A DNA stretch of 64,000 nucleotides from Parascedosporium putredinis (Eukaryota > Ascomycota > Sordariomycetes > Microascales > Microascaceae). The translations under genes were made by a program, and so were the position numbers. The number at the start of each line of letters is the position of its first letter. The first letter of the stretch is position 1. The notes under the pieces are model-generated. The model worked only from the letters and a program-made list of their open reading frames with translations. It made no database searches and had not been told where the DNA came from. The DNA is taken from contig CASHTG010000015.1 in assembly GCA_949357655.1 (NCBI GenBank), positions 434,001 to 498,000 on the forward strand, read 5' to 3'. Shown piece by piece: positions 61,306 to 64,000 of this stretch.

Positions 61306-62451
61306 AGAAAAGATTCGGCGGATACTAGTGGTCGCTGCTGGCTCTCGATATCACCTCTCGCCATCTAATAACCTGCTAGTCATATGTCTCCATGGTAGCT
61401 AGGATACAAGGCGGGAGAAAAGAAACCCTCAGATGTCTTCTAGCTTTTAGGCCAATCGTTGATCTCTTTGCGAGTAGCCCACGGTTAGAAGCCGTACATA
61501 CTACATCCCTTATCTCTCCATTGTGGATTTAATCAAGGATTGCGCATCGTAAACTAGTCGCGTCCTTGGCTGTTTCCCCGTTCTTGACCCTTATGCGTAT
61601 CTCTTGACAGGGTAGCTGATACGGCCAAGGTTGAACAACTTTACGCCATATCTCCATTGACTCTCCGCGCAGCCTTAGGTGCAGGCGTTGATGTAACAGT
61701 GGGATGATTTATTCTTTCTCAGGCTGTCGCTTCATGACGCCGTACGTCCTGTTGCTAAGGTCCTTTCTCCAGTGCGTCTAATGCGCAAGCGCATCTTCAT
61801 GAACAATGTCATCACCAACTCCATCATCACCCCTTACCGCATACGACCGTACTTGATCGTCGCCAGTCATGACCGCCTCTTCTACACGTACTCTCCAATA
61901 TCATTCTATTGCACCCTTTGAATCCATCCACCCATCTCTTCCCCTCCAGCTTCTATCCTCCCATCACAGTGTATTGGAATCACTAACTCACTGCCCCAAG
62001 GCTCCTTCCTCATCCCCCTCTGAGCACACACTCGTCCCTCCCTTAGTCGCACTTGCCTTTTCTAGTGATGCTGTTTTATGAATCATGTACTGGAGCTGCA
62101 GTCCTACTGGCTGATGAGTAGTCAGTCAGTTCGATATCTCTTCCTCTCCTACCTTTTACCGCGTCTTCCTTTCTTCCTCCATCTCCCGCTTCCTCTTTCA
62201 AACATCCTCTCCACATATCGTCACATCAGTACTATCCACCACGCACAGCATTTTTCTAAGTGCCTTGAGAGCCTTTTCCCCTGATCTATCTCTAGATCCT
62301 ACTTCAGGAACAGTCTGACCTTTTATTTATTCAAGGTATCCCATTCTTCCATATACTCTCATTTATCCTCCTTCTTGGTTTGGTCTTTATCTTCCCGCGG
62401 ATGGTTAGTTAACTTGTAAACAGTCCTTTGTCCCAGTGACCAAACCCAAAG
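61306..62451. other. 1.1 kb intergenic region
   Basis: This is the BET2 3' flank followed by the leader of the zinc-finger gene. The stretch 61890-62400 is strongly pyrimidine-rich on the plus strand (CTTCC, TCCTCTC), which is common in fungal 5' leaders and fits transcription toward the right. No gene is seen. Confidence 0.5.
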
Positions 62452-64000
62452 ATGGACTCCAAACTGGGTAACCAGAAGGAGACTTCTAATTCTTTCAATC
62501 CCCCAGGAATGGTAGGGTCCTCCGGAGTACCTCCCGCTCCACCAAGAACCAAGATCTAAGTCTCGGTCCAGGAACCAGTCCATCCCAGTCGGGTGAATGG
62601 ACGGCAACCGTGGGGCTCCATCTCAACCGGGGCAACTCCAACTCTGCCAATACTGAGTCTGTCACAGCCCAAGCTTCTGCGAAGGGAAGTACATATGACC
62701 TTGCGCCTGCCGCACCCATAGCCCAGGCCCCCACTGCAGACATGGGAACAGACTTCGACTTTGAAGGAGACTTTACCTCCCAGCTTAATTCCGAGGTGCC
62801 CGATGGCGAAATTGGAAATGAGATGCTGATGAACCAGTTTAACGGTCCTTCCTTCGAACATGGCCAACAAGGCTACTTTATGACATCGGGCCACCCAAGC
62901 CACCATGGCCAAGGAAACACTGCAACAGCTCCTTCCCTAATGCCAGCTCCCGCAGGGAGTTTCTTAATGACTGACGCGCCTGCCTCGCGAGACATGTATA
63001 CTGGGGAATGGAACGCCGTCACTCCTTCCGCAACAGGGTTCCAGGAGAACCAGCAGGGATACTTTTCCCACGGTCAAAACCTTTCCTGGGGCCAGGTCGT
63101 GACTTACCCCCAGTATGCCTACAGCTTCCCACTTCACTCTCCAAACCTCGTCGGAAGTTTCGTTGATTTCCAAACTCAGCCCCAGCAGCACCATCCCTTC
63201 CATCAAAACCAAGGGCAAAGTTTTGAGGTGCCTCCTGCTCCCTTGAATCAGGGCGTTGAGTCTCAGAGCCAACCCGAGCCTTGCCAAAATCAACTGGATG
63301 ACCTCCAAGACGAGCAGGTGTTCAGAGAATTCACAAACATATTGACTGACGAGCCTACTGCAGGCCAGGAGAAGCAAGACGATTCTGACGGTTCTGACGG
63401 TTCTGACGGTTCTGAGTGTTCTGACGTCTCTTACGGCTCTTACGGCTCTTACGGCTCTTACGGCTCTGACGGCTCTTACGGTTCTGACGGTGAACAGGAA
63501 TACACTCCAAGTTTGAACGGAGACTCTGATTCCGATATGTCGAAGCAAGGAAGAACCGCTTTGCCCATGTCGCCTCTTAAACCTGGCAAGAAGGCTCGTG
63601 CTGGAAAGAACAAGGGTGACCAAACTGTAAGTTAGCCTGCTACCCTTTGATCATGCATTACCTTTTTATGATTTGTTGCTCCTTTACCTCCTCTGCACGC
63701 TTGGAGATGGTAATTCCCACGGCAATTCGGCTGGAGCCGGTGCCACTAAGATATTGCGTTTTGGGTTTCTCCGACCGCAACTCGTGTTGTGTCATATTAT
63801 ATTGTACTCTTTGTGCCAACTTCTAGCTGACATACTTTTCGCCTTCTCTAGGACGAGGCGAGTGGTGCATCGGGATCGGGAACTGCCAAGCAAGAGGCTG
63901 CAATTCCTATTCCCCTGATTTGCACAGCCTGTCCCAATACGGGAACGTTTTCCGATGTGTCTCATCTCTTGACGCATGTTAGCTCAAAGGGACATCTTGG
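62452..64000 (+). CDS. Zinc-finger protein, conserved in fungi, truncated by the window edge
   Basis: Exon 1 is 62452-63626. Exon 2 starts at 63852 and runs off the right edge; the intron is 225 bp (GTAAGT..TAG). At least 440 aa are visible. The N-terminal 390 residues are low-complexity (Gln/Ser/Gly/Pro-rich, several QGYF motifs), followed by an acidic SDGSDG/SYGSYG tract and a basic patch (KPGKKARAGKNKG). Exon 2 encodes CTACPNTGTFSDVSHLLTH followed by SSKGHL, which reads as a C2H2-type finger of the kind found in fungal nuclear proteins. A transcriptional or chromatin role is an inference. One base is missing near 62545; without it a stop follows MDSKLG by about 30 codons. The start was chosen as the only ATG opening the frame after the pyrimidine-rich leader. 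Confidence 0.68.
63381..63492 (+). repeat. Coding minisatellite, SDG/SYG repeats
   Basis: Nine-base units TCTGACGGT and TCTTACGGC repeat about twelve times with few mismatches, coding alternating Ser-Asp-Gly and Ser-Tyr-Gly triplets inside the zinc-finger protein. Near-identity at DNA level suggests recent expansion. Confidence 0.85.

Noticed and set aside
1..64000. CRISPR arrays, bacterial-type operons, rRNA genes
   Set aside because: No regularly spaced repeats, no ribosome-binding-site-linked gene strings and no rRNA sequence were seen. Introns and gene families show a fungal nuclear origin.

Overview
The window looks like nuclear DNA of a filamentous ascomycete (Pezizomycotina, probably Sordariomycetes). 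Genes are monocistronic, and their short introns (about 63-360 bp) have clear GTRNGT donors and YAG acceptors. Coding GC is high and the gene families are typically fungal: an AA9 polysaccharide monooxygenase, GH125, a TauD-type dioxygenase, an ACS-family MFS transporter, and the housekeeping genes PEX1, MCM7, RSM23, RRS1 and BET2. I cannot name the species.

Layout. The left part (1-36.2 kb) is gene-poor, with gene-free stretches of 2-4.4 kb, and mostly carries accessory genes. In order these are a secreted BNR-repeat protein (+), a cysteine-rich single-pass membrane protein (-), an eight-exon MFS permease (-), a TauD/TfdA dioxygenase (-), an isochorismatase-fold hydrolase that lacks the nucleophilic cysteine (+), an AA9 LPMO (-), a secreted TAP-type alpha/beta hydrolase (-), an unrecognised protein (+), a GH125 alpha-mannosidase (+) and a solitary retrotransposon Gag-like ORF (-). 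A small secreted protein (+) follows at 36.9 kb. From 38 to 54.6 kb the genes are dense and conserved: PEX1 (-) diverges from MCM7 (+), RSM23/mS29 (-) diverges from RRS1 (+), and then comes a RhoGAP protein with an unusually long first intron (-). After a 5.6 kb gap come BET2 (+) and a zinc-finger protein that runs off the right edge (+).

Nothing suggests an operon or a biosynthetic cluster. The functional links I can support are two divergent promoters. One is PEX1/MCM7, which carries MluI-cell-cycle-box and E2F-like sites suited to MCM7. The other is RSM23/RRS1, which pairs a mitochondrial ribosomal protein with a cytosolic ribosome assembly factor.

The dominant oddity is sequence quality. 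By manual reading, 16 of the 18 protein genes need one-base corrections: about 40 missing bases and 4 extra bases, nearly all in short homopolymers (mostly C or G runs). Once corrected, every splice model adds up to an exact multiple of three. Because indispensable single-copy genes are affected, I read this as uncorrected assembly error and not mass pseudogenisation. Two lesions are not explained this way: an in-frame TAG in PEX1 and the missing catalytic Cys of the isochorismatase-like protein. I found no convincing new multi-gene system.
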